DNA of 64,000 nucleotides from Pyruvatibacter sp. (lineage in GTDB: Bacteria; Pseudomonadota; Alphaproteobacteria; CGMCC-115125): positions 124,001-188,000 of the forward strand of contig NZ_JAVJSC010000002.1 of the NCBI RefSeq assembly GCF_040219635.1. Reading direction: 5' to 3'. Both the position numbers and the translations under genes were made by a program. This document shows, in pieces, positions 17,921-27,351 of this stretch (positions within the stretch are counted from its first letter, which is position 1; each line of letters starts with the position of its first letter). Under the pieces are notes generated by a model. It was not told the DNA's origin. It did no database searches and was given only the letters and a program-made list of their open reading frames with translations.

Positions 17921-18877
17921 TTATTCGGCGGGGGTGCTGCTGCCCGAAGTCGCCTGCCCCGGCTCACCGGCTCCCGCACCGGACCAGTCACGTTTCACGC
18001 CAAGCCACAGCAGCAAAGGTGCCGCCACAAAGATCGATGAATAGGTGCCGATGACGATGCCCCAGATCATCGCGAAAGTGAAACCGCGAATGACTTCGCC
18101 GCCAAAGATGTAGAGCGAGAACAGAGCCAGCAGCGTGGTCAGTGACGTCATGATTGTGCGCGAAAGTGTTTTGTTTACAGCCAGATCCAGCAATTCCGCC
18201 AGTGGCATACGCTTGTATTTACGCAGCTTCTCCCGCACCCGGTCATACACAACCACCGTGTCGTTCATCGAATAACCGACGATTGTAAGCAGCGCTGCAA
18301 TGATGGAGAGGTTGAACTCAAGCTGCAGGATGGCAAACAGACCAAGCGTGATAACCACGTCATGTACCAACGCCACGACGGCCCCCACAGAGAACTGCCA
18401 CTCAAAGCGGAACCAGATATAGATCAGCATCAGACCGACAGCGAGCAGGATAGCCAAAACACCGGCTTCAATAAGCTCGCCCGAAACCGTCGGTCCCACA
18501 ACTTCAACGCGGCGGTACTCAACCTCAGTTCCCAGTTCAGCGCGCACTGCATCCACAACGGCCTGTTGCGCTGACGCGCCGCCGGGCTGCGTTTCAACGC
18601 GGATCAACACATCTGTTGGAGCACCAAAGGACTGGATTTGCACATCACCCAGTCCCAAGCCCCCCAGGCGACTGCGAAGGTCAGCAACATCAGCCGGTTC
18701 TTCGGTACCGATCTCGATCAGCGTCCCGCCGCGAAAATCAATGCCAAAGTTCAGCCCCATGACGGCAACAAGAATGATTGACGCCAGAACGGCTGCTGTG
18801 GAAGCAATCATCGCGATGAACCGCATCCTGATAAACGGAATATGCGTGTCGTCGGGAATGAGTTTGAGCTTGCGCAT
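17921..18877 (-). CDS. secF: Protein translocase subunit SecF
   Basis: Six-helix partner of SecD; the pair uses proton motive force to pull preproteins across the inner membrane after SecA/SecYEG. 318 aa. Visible are the family motif GLNFGIDFRGGTLIEIG after the first helix, and a C-terminal block of helices including SMNDTVVVYDRVREKLR. It ends with a short cytoplasmic tail rich in Gly/Pro/Ser. It starts 20 bases after secD and is cotranscribed with yajC-secD. Confidence 0.96.
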   Translation of the reverse strand: MRKLKLIPDDTHIPFIRMRFIAMIASTAAVLASIILVAVMGLNFGIDFRGGTLIEIGTEEPADVADLRSRLGGLGLGDVQIQSFGAPTDVLIRVETQPGGASAQQAVVDAVRAELGTEVEYRRVEVVGPTVSGELIEAGVLAILLAVGLMLIYIWFRFEWQFSVGAVVALVHDVVITLGLFAILQLEFNLSIIAALLTIVGYSMNDTVVVYDRVREKLRKYKRMPLAELLDLAVNKTLSRTIMTSLTTLLALFSLYIFGGEVIRGFTFAMIWGIVIGTYSSIFVAAPLLLWLGVKRDWSGAGAGEPGQATSGSSTPAE

Positions 18878-18897
18878 TGTGCTGAGGGTCCGGTCGG

Positions 18898-20502
18898 CTA
18901 AAGGGGCACTTCAGCGGGGCGACGCCGCTTGAGCCAGATGGAAACGAACAGGCGTGTAACCGTGAAGGCCGTGAAAACGGACGTGATGATGCCGATGGCC
19001 AAAGTCACGGCAAAGCCACGTACCGGGCCTGAACCCATCTGAAACAGAATGGCGGCGGCAATAAAGGTCGTGATGTTGGCGTCAACAATCGTGCCAAGCG
19101 CCCGCGAGTAGCCCACATCAATGGCGTTGATGGGGGTTTTGCCCGCGGCGGCTTCTTCCTTGATACGCTCGAAGATCAGCACATTGGCATCCACCGCCAT
19201 GCCGATTGTCAGCACAATCCCGGCGATACCAGGCAGCGTCAAAGTGGCCTGCAACAACGAGAGCAGACCAAAAATCATCGCTACGTTGATGATGAGCGCC
19301 ACATTGGCAAACACGCCAAACAATCCGTACACGGCCAGAATAAACAGGATGACGGCGGCAAAGCCGATGGCCGCGGCAATTTCACCCGCGGCCACACTGT
19401 CAGCCCCAAGGCCGGGGCCAACGGTGCGCTCCTCCAGCACTTCAAGCGGCGCTGGCAACGCGCCGGCGCGAAGCAGGATCGCCAGATCGTTTGCTTCAGT
19501 TACCGTAAATCCGCCGCTGATCTGCCCGCTGCCGCCCAGAATAGGCTCGCGGATAACCGGCGCGGTGATCACTTCATTGTCCAGCACAACAGCGAACGGA
19601 CGCCCGACATTGGCCTGCGTGACATCGGCAAACCGCTTGGCCCCTGAGGCATCAAACCGGAAGGAGACAACAGGTTCGTTGGTTTGCTGGTCAAATCCAG
19701 GCTGGGCATCCACAAGACTTTCGCCCGATACCATCACCCGTCGGCGGATCAGGACAGATCCGCCGGAGCCGTCCACAAGCGGCAGAACCTGCGACCCCGC
19801 AGGTGGCCGGGTCTGAATAGCGTCGATGACAGAAACCGACGTATCAACCAGATGGAAGTTCAGCTGCGCGGTCCGGCCCAGCAAAGCCTTGAGGCGCTGC
19901 GGGTCATCGAGACCCGGCACCTGCACCAGAATACGGTCCGTGCCCTGCCGCTGAATGACCGGCTCGGTCGTGCCCAGTTCGTCAATGCGGCGACGAACAA
20001 TCTCGATGGACTGCTCCAGCGCGCTGTTGAGGCGCTCCGTGCGCGCGGCGTCCGTCATCTCGATGCTTATGCGCCCACCATTTTCTTCAAACGCCAGATC
20101 ACGCTCCGGCACGGCAGCAAATACGTTTGCCGTAATAGGTACTGACAACTCGCGCAGCAGCGTCATCGCCTGCTCAACGTCGCCCTGCTCACGGATGCGG
20201 ACTGTCACCCGATCGCCGGCATGGCCAAGACCCGTATAGCCAATGCGCGCTTCGCGCAGGGTTTGGCGCACGTCATCCACAAGCGCCTCCAGGCGGTCGT
20301 TCAGCACCGTGTCCACATCTACTTCCAGCAGCAGATGCGACCCGCCCTGCAGATCAAGACCCAGATTGACCTGGTTCGACGGCAGCCAGTCCGGAAGTCC
20401 GGCAAGATCCTCCTTGGGCACAAAGTTGGGCGCGGACAGCAAAAAGCCCAGCGCACAGGCGATGGCTATCAGAGTGTATTTCCAGCGCGGGAAATAGAGC
20501 AT
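18898..20502 (-). CDS. secD: Protein translocase subunit SecD
   Basis: Inner-membrane SecD of 534 aa, an RND-like protein acting with SecF and YajC. First membrane helix at residues 7-25, then the family motif LGLDLQGGSHLLLEVD, a periplasmic P1 domain of about 300 residues, and five C-terminal helices including GMAVDANVLIFERIKEE. It lies 42 bases after yajC in a yajC-secD-secF operon on the minus strand. Length is normal for alphaproteobacteria. Confidence 0.97.
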   Translation of the reverse strand: MLYFPRWKYTLIAIACALGFLLSAPNFVPKEDLAGLPDWLPSNQVNLGLDLQGGSHLLLEVDVDTVLNDRLEALVDDVRQTLREARIGYTGLGHAGDRVTVRIREQGDVEQAMTLLRELSVPITANVFAAVPERDLAFEENGGRISIEMTDAARTERLNSALEQSIEIVRRRIDELGTTEPVIQRQGTDRILVQVPGLDDPQRLKALLGRTAQLNFHLVDTSVSVIDAIQTRPPAGSQVLPLVDGSGGSVLIRRRVMVSGESLVDAQPGFDQQTNEPVVSFRFDASGAKRFADVTQANVGRPFAVVLDNEVITAPVIREPILGGSGQISGGFTVTEANDLAILLRAGALPAPLEVLEERTVGPGLGADSVAAGEIAAAIGFAAVILFILAVYGLFGVFANVALIINVAMIFGLLSLLQATLTLPGIAGIVLTIGMAVDANVLIFERIKEEAAAGKTPINAIDVGYSRALGTIVDANITTFIAAAILFQMGSGPVRGFAVTLAIGIITSVFTAFTVTRLFVSIWLKRRRPAEVPL

Positions 20503-20544
20503 TCAGGTCGTCTCCATCAGACAGGCATACCGGGCGTGATACCG

Positions 20545-20928
20545 CTACGACTTGGTGCCCGTATCGGTATCGTCTGCTTTGTTATTCGCAGCCTTGGGTG
20601 GATCTTTTGGTGCCGGCTCTGTTTTGGAGCGCACGTCAGACAGAGTGCTGCGCACCACGCGCACCCGCGTGCCCTCAGCGATCTCAACCTGCACTTCGGT
20701 TTCGTCCACTACCTTGGTGACCTTGCCGATCAGGCCGCCAGCCGTCACCACCGTGTCACCGCGGCGCACAGCTTCCACCATCGCGCGATGCTCCTTGATG
20801 CGCTTTTGCTGAGGCCGCAGGATCAACAGATAGATAATCGCAAAAACGATGATGAACGGGAAAATCGTCACCAGAAAATCAGTTCCGCCGCCCGCTGTCT
20901 GCGCATATGCCGGGGTAATGAGCATCAA
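20545..20928 (-). CDS. yajC: Preprotein translocase subunit YajC
   Basis: Small single-span inner-membrane protein accompanying SecDF. About 127 aa: N-terminal short segment, membrane helix (about 20-40), the hallmark RPQQKRIKEH just after it, then a small cytoplasmic domain (GDTVVTAGGLIGKV) and a Lys/Pro/Asp-rich tail. Two adjacent ATG codons are possible starts. It is first in the yajC-secD-secF operon and divergent from the DUF815 ATPase gene. Confidence 0.95.
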   Translation of the reverse strand: MMLITPAYAQTAGGGTDFLVTIFPFIIVFAIIYLLILRPQQKRIKEHRAMVEAVRRGDTVVTAGGLIGKVTKVVDETEVQVEIAEGTRVRVVRSTLSDVRSKTEPAPKDPPKAANNKADDTDTGTKS

Positions 20929-21163
20929 AGTCTCCGCCTTGAGGAAAGTCTGCCGTAAACCGGCAAAATACGAGCCGGGTTCCCGGCAGTGCGCGCGGAC
21001 TATAACGAGGCATTCAGGCTTTGAAAACCAGTGCCCGGACGTTCACAATACCCTTGGAAAGGTACGGTTTTTCAGCGTTTAGGCCCGCCATGATATTGTG
21101 CGCGGTGCGTATCAGCACATAACCGGACAATACCCCCACCAAAAACGGAGAATCACCACACCC

Positions 21164-22045
21164 ATGGCCGATGGTACCCAGCCCCCAGATATTACCGGTC
21201 AGGTACTCCCGCTGCTTGAACGCATCGCCCGTGCATTGGAGGCGCAAGCCAGTGCACCCGACCAGGCGGCAGACCTGCTTTCCGCCGATGCGTTCATCTG
21301 GAACGGCGATACCGCAACGTTGATGCCCGTGAAGGACGTGGCGCGTGTTGACCTTGGCCTGCTCCACGGCATCGACCGTGCCCGCGACACGCTGCAGGAA
21401 AACACCAGGCGCTTTGCCGCCGGTCTCCCGGCCAACAACGCTTTGCTGTGGGGCGCACGCGGCATGGGGAAAAGTTCTCTGGTCAAGGCTGTGCACGCGC
21501 GGGCGGCGGCAGATGCGCAAACGCCACTGGCGCTTGTTGAAATACACCGCGAGGATATTTCCTCCCTGCCCAGGCTGATGACGCAACTGCGCAACGTTGA
21601 TCGCAGGTTCCTTATTTTTTGCGATGACCTGTCGTTTGACCAGGCAGACAGAAGCTACAAATCCCTCAAGGCCGTGCTGGAAGGCGGAATAGAAGGCCGA
21701 CCCGCCAACGTGTTGTTTTACGCCACATCAAACCGCCGCCACCTGATGCCGCGCGATATGGTGGACAACGAGCGCCAGCGCGCCATCAACCCGACGGAAG
21801 CCGTTGAAGAAATGGTGTCCCTGTCAGACAGGTTTGGCCTGTGGCTGGGGTTCCATCAATGCTCGCAGGACGAGTACCTTGAAATGGTGAGGCAATACGT
21901 CAGGCATTACTCGCTCAATCATCCGTGGACGGACATCCGGTCGGAGGCGATTGAGTGGACCAATACGCGTGGTGCCAGGTCTGGCCGCGTAGCCTGGCAG
22001 TTTGTGCAGGATCTGGCTGCGCGTTTGGGGCGCACACTTGAATAG
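21164..22045 (+). CDS. DUF815-family P-loop ATPase
   Basis: Cytoplasmic AAA-like ATPase of the DUF815 family, function unknown. 293 aa from the ATG at 21164 (MADGTQPPD); a frame from 21098 is open but its start region is not protein-like. Walker A GARGMGKSS is at residues 97-105, a Walker B-like FLIFCDDLSF follows at about 145-155, and a sensor-like FYATSNRRHLMP lies near 183. There is no transmembrane segment. In related alphaproteobacteria the same gene sits between the M23 peptidase gene and yajC, as here, so position supports an old conserved role near protein export or envelope genes. Confidence 0.85.
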   Translation: MADGTQPPDITGQVLPLLERIARALEAQASAPDQAADLLSADAFIWNGDTATLMPVKDVARVDLGLLHGIDRARDTLQENTRRFAAGLPANNALLWGARGMGKSSLVKAVHARAAADAQTPLALVEIHREDISSLPRLMTQLRNVDRRFLIFCDDLSFDQADRSYKSLKAVLEGGIEGRPANVLFYATSNRRHLMPRDMVDNERQRAINPTEAVEEMVSLSDRFGLWLGFHQCSQDEYLEMVRQYVRHYSLNHPWTDIRSEAIEWTNTRGARSGRVAWQFVQDLAARLGRTLE

Positions 22046-22067
22046 TGACTTGTGAATAGTGGCTTGG

Positions 22068-23087
22068 CTAACGTGAGGCTACGTTGTTACCCAGATAGCT
22101 CATCGGGTTGACCGGTTTGGAGCCGCGCCGCACTTCAAAGTGAATCTGCGGCTCACGCACGCCACCCGAAGAGCCAGAGTGCGCAATTTTTTGGCCGCGC
22201 GATACAATATCACCACGTGAGACCAGCAGGTCTGTGTTGTGGGCATAGGCGGTCACGTAGCCATCCTGATGGCGCACAAGCACCATGTTGCCGTAGCCCT
22301 GCAACTCGTTGCCTGCGTAGGCCACCACGCCATTATCGGCGGCAACCACCGGCGTTCCGCGCGGGACGCGAATGTTGATACCGTCATTGTGCAGGCCGCC
22401 TTCCTTGGGGCCATAGCTTGAAATGATGCGTCCTTCAGCCGGCCACAGGAAACGCCCGGCACGCGCAGGCGGTGCCGGCAGGGTTGGTTTCGCGCGCGGT
22501 GTCGCAACACCACGGGCGGGCCGTGCATTTGGTTGCGGCACAGTCGCTGATGCGTTTTGCACGGGAGGAGCCTGACGGCGAGCAACATTTTGCCCGCTGT
22601 CAGGCATCCAGCCCCCCACGCGAAGACGTTCACCCACATAGATCGGATACGGATTGCGCTTGTTGTTGAGGCGTGCCACTTCGCGTGTGGTTGTGTCGTA
22701 GGTCAGGGCGATTTCAGACAGTGTGTCACCATTGCGTACGCGGTGAACACGCGGCACGGGCACAGTCAATTTTTGACCTTTGTAAATTGTGTAGGGTGCT
22801 GAAATGCCGTTGGCCTGTGCCAGCGCCCGCATCGGTACATTGTGGCGTTCCGCCAGAATGGACACGCTGTCGCCCGACCGCACGACAATTGTATATGGCT
22901 CCGTCGGCGCTGCCGATGACCCTCCATATGTTGCGACGGGAACACCACGATTACCTGAAGGTGCCGCGCACGCGCCCAATACAGCAAGACCCGCCGTCAG
23001 CATGACAGCCAGTGATACCGCCCGCGATGCGCCCCGGCTACCGCTTTCGCGCTTCAAAGGGCGTGCTAGTGCTGAAAAAATCGACAT
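22068..23087 (-). CDS. Lipoprotein with two LysM and a degenerate LytM (M23) domain
   Basis: NlpD/DipM-like cell-wall protein of 339 aa. N-terminal signal with lipobox LGAC (Cys about residue 40), LysM repeat 1 (YTIVVRSGDSVSILAERH), LysM repeat 2 (HRVRNGDTLSEIALTYD), a Pro/Ala-rich linker, and a C-terminal LytM domain. The zinc-site motifs are altered: the HxxxD region reads GLHNDGINI (no Asp) and the HxH region reads PQIHFEV (first His is Gln). It is therefore likely an activator of peptidoglycan amidases during division rather than an active endopeptidase. The gene is 157 bases after pcm and belongs to the serS-surE-pcm run. Confidence 0.88.
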   Translation of the reverse strand: MSIFSALARPLKRESGSRGASRAVSLAVMLTAGLAVLGACAAPSGNRGVPVATYGGSSAAPTEPYTIVVRSGDSVSILAERHNVPMRALAQANGISAPYTIYKGQKLTVPVPRVHRVRNGDTLSEIALTYDTTTREVARLNNKRNPYPIYVGERLRVGGWMPDSGQNVARRQAPPVQNASATVPQPNARPARGVATPRAKPTLPAPPARAGRFLWPAEGRIISSYGPKEGGLHNDGINIRVPRGTPVVAADNGVVAYAGNELQGYGNMVLVRHQDGYVTAYAHNTDLLVSRGDIVSRGQKIAHSGSSGGVREPQIHFEVRRGSKPVNPMSYLGNNVASR

Positions 23088-23244
23088 CGAACCCGTATCC
23101 CAAACCCGTCATTTGCGCGCATACTTTTCGCGTTGGAATGAAGCCTGCGCAAAATCTCGGATGCAGTTTGGGATCATTTGGTTAATGAAGATTGGACTGC
23201 GGGCACAAAAAAGTGTGCGACCGCAACATCCGCCACAAAAACCG

Positions 23245-23928
23245 CTAAAGTTCGCGGGCTACACCATCCACCAATGGCACAAAACGCACCGCAATAAGAT
23301 CCTCGCGGGTATAGCCGTCGTCGGTTTTGGTAATTTTGGCCAACATCTGACCACTACCCTGGGACGTGGCCTGAGACGCAGGCACATCAATCGGCACAAT
23401 GGCGATGCCACCGGTTTTGAGCTGGTCAACAAGCAGCGTCGGCACTTCACTGGCTGCCGCTGTGACGATGATGCGGTCAAACGGTTGCTGCTCCGGCCAG
23501 CCTTTCGTCCCGTCGCCCGCCCTTGACGTAATGTTGGTGAGCCCAAGCCGCGCAAACCGCGCCTCGGCTTCCCTGAGCAGGGTGCGGTAGCGCTCGACGG
23601 TGTAAAGCCTGCGGCACAGGCGCGCCAGAACGGCTGACTGGTAGCCGGAGCCGGTGCCGATTTCCAGCACCTTCATTCTGTCGGAAACACCCAGCTTGGC
23701 AGTCATGAACGCTACCACATAGGGCTGACTGATGGTCTGGCCACACTCGATGGGCAAGGCGCTGTTCTCATAGGCCTGACCCTCAAAGGCTGCCTCAACA
23801 AACACCTCGCGCGGGGTGCGCTCAATTGCGCCCAGCACCTTGCCATCGGTAATGCCCTGGCGGCGCAACGTCATGATGAGCTGGATAATGCGGGACGGGT
23901 CGCCCCCGGCACTCTCGCTCATGCTCAC
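23245..23928 (-). CDS. pcm: Protein-L-isoaspartate O-methyltransferase
   Basis: SAM-dependent repair enzyme methylating isoaspartyl residues of aged proteins. 227 aa with the PCMT hallmark GQTISQPYVVAFM (residues 63-75) and the SAM loop VLEIGTGSGYQSAVLARL. The ATG overlaps the surE stop by four bases (ATGA), indicating translational coupling. surE-pcm-LysM/M23 is a widely conserved order. Confidence 0.96.
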   Translation of the reverse strand: MSMSESAGGDPSRIIQLIMTLRRQGITDGKVLGAIERTPREVFVEAAFEGQAYENSALPIECGQTISQPYVVAFMTAKLGVSDRMKVLEIGTGSGYQSAVLARLCRRLYTVERYRTLLREAEARFARLGLTNITSRAGDGTKGWPEQQPFDRIIVTAAASEVPTLLVDQLKTGGIAIVPIDVPASQATSQGSGQMLAKITKTDDGYTREDLIAVRFVPLVDGVAREL

Positions 23929-24812
23929 CGCGTGGCCTTCTTGACGCCGCGCGCGCTCACGACCACCGGTACAATGGCTTTTGGTGGTGTGCCGCCAATT
24001 TCTTTCGCCATCGCGCGCCGGGTGGTTTTGTGGGTCAGGTCCATATGCAGCGGCGTTACTGAAATACGCCCCGCATAGATTGCCCGCAGGTCAGTGCCCT
24101 CTGCCGGGTTTGACGGGATCTTGCCAAAGCCCAGCCAGTAATAAGGCGTGTCACGCGCATCCATGCGTGTTTCAATCAGCGCGTTGTTCTGGTCCCGCTT
24201 GCCCTGAACCGTCACCTCCACTTCCTCAACGGAGGCTGCGGCCACATCGGGGAAGTTGACATTCATCAGCACGTCAGCGGGCCAGCCCATTTCAACCAGC
24301 TTTGAAACAAGGGCCGCCCCGTGATGTTCGGCGGTTGTCCATTTCACCTTGGCGCGACCTTCAAATCCATAGGCCTGGCTGAGGGCAATCGACGGAATGC
24401 CCAGCGCCGTGCCTTCCATGGCGGCCGCAATGGTGCCGGAGTAAGTCACGTCATCGGCAATGTTCTGCCCGCGATTGACCCCCGACAACACCAGATCAGG
24501 CGGCGTATCCGCCATTACTTCATGCACCGCCATCAGCACACAGTCCGTCGGCGTGCCGGACACCGCAAAGCGGCGCTTGTTGATTTTGCGCAACCGTAGC
24601 GGGTGCGCCAGCGTCAGCGAATGGCCGGCGCCTGATTGTTCTGTTTCAGGGGCCACAACCCACACATCGTCAGACAACGCATTGGCGATTTTCTCAAGTG
24701 TCTTGAGGCCTGGCGCATGAATGCCGTCGTCATTGGCGCACAGAATGCGCAACGGGCGGGTGCCGCCGTCAGCAGTCTCGATAAGCAGCTTGCCGGATTT
24801 TTTCAGGGTCAC
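23925..24812 (-). CDS. surE: 5'/3'-nucleotidase SurE
   Basis: Metal-dependent nucleotidase/exopolyphosphatase. 295 aa with the metal site ILCANDDGIHAPGL and the conserved SGVNRGQNIADDVTYSGT, GTPTDCV and PETEQSGAGHSLT. About 20 extra residues precede the normal start of the fold; an internal start is not obvious because the ATG at 24812 overlaps the serS stop (ATGA), which supports coupling. The C-terminal 40 residues are also slightly longer than E. coli SurE and basic. Confidence 0.95.
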   Translation of the reverse strand: MTLKKSGKLLIETADGGTRPLRILCANDDGIHAPGLKTLEKIANALSDDVWVVAPETEQSGAGHSLTLAHPLRLRKINKRRFAVSGTPTDCVLMAVHEVMADTPPDLVLSGVNRGQNIADDVTYSGTIAAAMEGTALGIPSIALSQAYGFEGRAKVKWTTAEHHGAALVSKLVEMGWPADVLMNVNFPDVAAASVEEVEVTVQGKRDQNNALIETRMDARDTPYYWLGFGKIPSNPAEGTDLRAIYAGRISVTPLHMDLTHKTTRRAMAKEIGGTPPKAIVPVVVSARGVKKATR

Positions 24813-26113
24813 GCACGGGCTCCAAGGTCAAGTGTTTCAATGCCACCCATATAGCGCTTGAGGACATCAGGCACTGCCACAGACCCATCCGCCTGCTGAT
24901 AATTTTCCAGCACCGCCACCAGTGTCCGACCCACCGCAAGCCCTGAGCCGTTGAGCGTATGCAAATACCGCGTGCTCTTTTCGCCCTCAGGCCGGAAGCG
25001 TGCATTCATGCGGCGCGCCTGAAAATCACCGCACTGCGAGCAGGACGAGATTTCGCGGTAGGCGTCCTGCCCCGGCAGCCACACCTCAAGGTCATAGGTT
25101 TTTCGCGCGCCAAACCCCATGTCGCCGGTACACAGCACCATGGTGCGGAACGGCAGTTCCAGCCGCTTGAGAACTTCCTCCGCGCAGTGTGTCATGCGCT
25201 CATGTTCATCGTTTGACGTTTCCGGCGTCGTGATGCTCACCAACTCAACCTTGGAGAACTGATGCATGCGGATCATGCCGCGTGTGTCGCGCCCGGCAGA
25301 CCCCGCCTCCTTGCGGAAGCACGGTGTAAAGGCTGTGTAGCGCAGCGGCAGGTCGTCGGCTGAATGAATGGCTTCGCGTGCAAGGTTGGTGAGTGGCACT
25401 TCCGCTGTTGGTATCAGCCAGTGCGCATCTTCGTCGTCGGGCGCGCCGGTCTTGAACTGATCGTCAGCAAACTTGGGCAACTGTGCAGTGCCATACATGG
25501 CCGCATCTCGCACCAGCATAGGTGGGACAACTTCGGTGTAGCCAAACTCGCCCGTGTGCAGATCAAGCATGAAATTGGCCAGCGCCCGCTCAAGCCGCGC
25601 AAGCTGACCGCGCAATACCACAAACCGCGCGCCGGACAATTTGGCGGCTGTTTCAAAATCCATCAGGCCGCCCGCCTCACCCAGATCAAAGTGTTCCTGT
25701 GCGGCAAAGTTCAACCGGCGCGGTTCAAGATGGCGGCGGATCTCGACGTTCTCAGTTTCGTCGTTGCCTGTCGGCACATCATCCAGCGGGATGTTGGGAA
25801 GAGCCGCCAGGATCCTCTCAAGTTTTTCGTCAAACTGCCTTTGGCGATCTTCGCCAGCCTGAATGTCAGCCTTGAGCCCGGCGACTTCATCAATCAGCTT
25901 TTGCGCAGCGTCGTTATCTCCCTGCCCCTTTGCCTTACCTATTTCCTTGGAGGCATCGTTTCGGCGCGCCTGTGCGTCCTGCAACTCCTGAATGAGTGTG
26001 CGGCGCTCCTCATCGATTTTCAGAATAGCTGCGGCTTGCGGCGGCAGACCGCGCTTCGCCATTCCTGCGTCAAAGGCATCAGGGTTGTCGCGTATCGCTT
26101 TGATGTCGTGCAT
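24809..26113 (-). CDS. serS: Seryl-tRNA synthetase
   Basis: Class II aminoacyl-tRNA synthetase charging tRNA-Ser. 434 aa from ATG 26113 (MHDIKAIRDNPDAFDAGM), the standard N-terminus; the open frame runs 25 codons further up without family similarity. N-terminal antiparallel coiled coil (about residues 30-100), then motif 2 FRKEAGSAGRDTRGMIR and motif 3 NGSGLAVGRTLVAVLENYQ. It lies 78 bases after tatC and overlaps surE by four bases. Confidence 0.97.
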   Translation of the reverse strand: MHDIKAIRDNPDAFDAGMAKRGLPPQAAAILKIDEERRTLIQELQDAQARRNDASKEIGKAKGQGDNDAAQKLIDEVAGLKADIQAGEDRQRQFDEKLERILAALPNIPLDDVPTGNDETENVEIRRHLEPRRLNFAAQEHFDLGEAGGLMDFETAAKLSGARFVVLRGQLARLERALANFMLDLHTGEFGYTEVVPPMLVRDAAMYGTAQLPKFADDQFKTGAPDDEDAHWLIPTAEVPLTNLAREAIHSADDLPLRYTAFTPCFRKEAGSAGRDTRGMIRMHQFSKVELVSITTPETSNDEHERMTHCAEEVLKRLELPFRTMVLCTGDMGFGARKTYDLEVWLPGQDAYREISSCSQCGDFQARRMNARFRPEGEKSTRYLHTLNGSGLAVGRTLVAVLENYQQADGSVAVPDVLKRYMGGIETLDLGARA

Positions 26114-26191
26114 GGGGGCGAATCTCTCAAGCGCAGCCGGAAAATTGCGCCCCTCTATACGACGCTGTAGCGCACCCGGTCCAGACAAGGG

Positions 26192-27013
26192 TCAGGCAGT
26201 TTTGCCGTCCGTACCTGACGCGGCTTTCGCAGCGCGTTTCCTCTCAATCAGCCGCACACCGATGATTGAAATCTCGTAGAGCAGGATGATGGGCACACCA
26301 AGGCCAATCTGGCTGATCGGGTCCGGCGGTGTCAAAATAGCCGCTGCCGCAAACGCCCCGACGATTGCGTATTTACGCTGCTTGGCAAGGGTCGCCGACG
26401 ACACCAGCCCTGCCCGGCCCATCAGCATCAGCGCAACTGGCAACTGAAACGCCAGCCCGAACGCAAAAATGAGCGTCATTACCAGCGACAGATATTCGTT
26501 CACCTTGGCTTCGAGTTGAATGGGCAACGCGCCATCACCGCCGGGTGCCTCGAACGACAAGAAAAACTCTGTCGCCACCGGCATGATGAAATAAAACACC
26601 AGCGATGCGCCGAGCAGAAACAGCACGGGCGTAGCTGCAAGAAACGGCAAAAACGCCATGCGCTCGTCTTTGTAAAGTCCCGGCGCAACAAACATCCACA
26701 ATTGCCCGGCAATGATGGGAAATGCCAGACACAGTGCGCCGAACAGCGCGACTTTGATGTAGGTGAAAAACGTTTCCTGCAGGGCTGTAAATATCAGTCT
26801 GCGTCCCGGCTCGCCCGCCAGCGCATCCGCCAGCGGTTGGGTGAGGAACCGGTAAATGTCTTCGGCAAAATAAAACGTGACGCAGAATGCCAGCACGAAC
26901 CCGATCATGGATTTGATGAGCCGGGTGCGAAGCTCAATCAGATGATCCAGAAGCGGCGCGCGGCTGGCCTCTATGTGCTCCGTGCCGCTACGGCCACTGT
27001 CGCCCCCGCTCAA
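26192..27013 (-). CDS. tatC: Sec-independent protein translocase TatC
   Basis: Six-helix receptor for twin-arginine signal peptides. 273 aa. The conserved cytoplasmic N-terminus and first helix are visible (HLIELRTRLIKSMIGFVLAF), as is the cytoplasmic-loop/helix region LCLAFPIIAGQLWMFVAPGL ending in YKDER. A basic C-terminal tail ERKRAAKAASG is present. Its ATG overlaps the tatB stop by four bases. Substrates in this same window include PhoD and PhoX. Confidence 0.97.
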   Translation of the reverse strand: MSGGDSGRSGTEHIEASRAPLLDHLIELRTRLIKSMIGFVLAFCVTFYFAEDIYRFLTQPLADALAGEPGRRLIFTALQETFFTYIKVALFGALCLAFPIIAGQLWMFVAPGLYKDERMAFLPFLAATPVLFLLGASLVFYFIMPVATEFFLSFEAPGGDGALPIQLEAKVNEYLSLVMTLIFAFGLAFQLPVALMLMGRAGLVSSATLAKQRKYAIVGAFAAAAILTPPDPISQIGLGVPIILLYEISIIGVRLIERKRAAKAASGTDGKTA

Positions 27014-27324
27014 GAGGATTCTCCGGATCCGGAAGAAGCGGATTTAGTGGAAGATTTTTCATCTATCTTGGAATCGGGACGGATGGGGGGTGGCGTTTTG
27101 AGAATGTCGCCTTCGCCTGCGCGGTCTATCTCGCGTTTAAGGTCTTCAAGTTCGGCATCGCGCGCGATGTCTTCAAACCCTTTTTGAAACTCAGCCGCCA
27201 TTGCACGCGCACGTGCCATGTAGCGGCCTAACGTCGCCATCAGGCGCGGCAGATCCTTCGGCCCCACCACGACCACCGCCACGATGACGAGAATCATGAG
27301 TTCTGGCCAGCCGATATCAAACAC
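27010..27324 (-). CDS. tatB: Sec-independent protein translocase TatB
   Basis: Single N-terminal membrane helix plus amphipathic helix, forming the receptor complex with TatC. 104 aa, starting MFDIGWPELMILVIVAVVVV followed by GPKDLPRLMATLGRYMARAR, the TatB pattern. The C-terminal half is charged and Ser-rich. It is 27 bases after tatA and overlaps tatC. Confidence 0.95.
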   Translation of the reverse strand: MFDIGWPELMILVIVAVVVVGPKDLPRLMATLGRYMARARAMAAEFQKGFEDIARDAELEDLKREIDRAGEGDILKTPPPIRPDSKIDEKSSTKSASSGSGESS

Positions 27325-27351
27325 GTGCTTTGATCCGCCTTATGGGGTGGC

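Noticed and set aside
20221..20958. 245-codon plus-strand frame
   Set aside because: Opposite secD/yajC; both are firmly identified on the minus strand.
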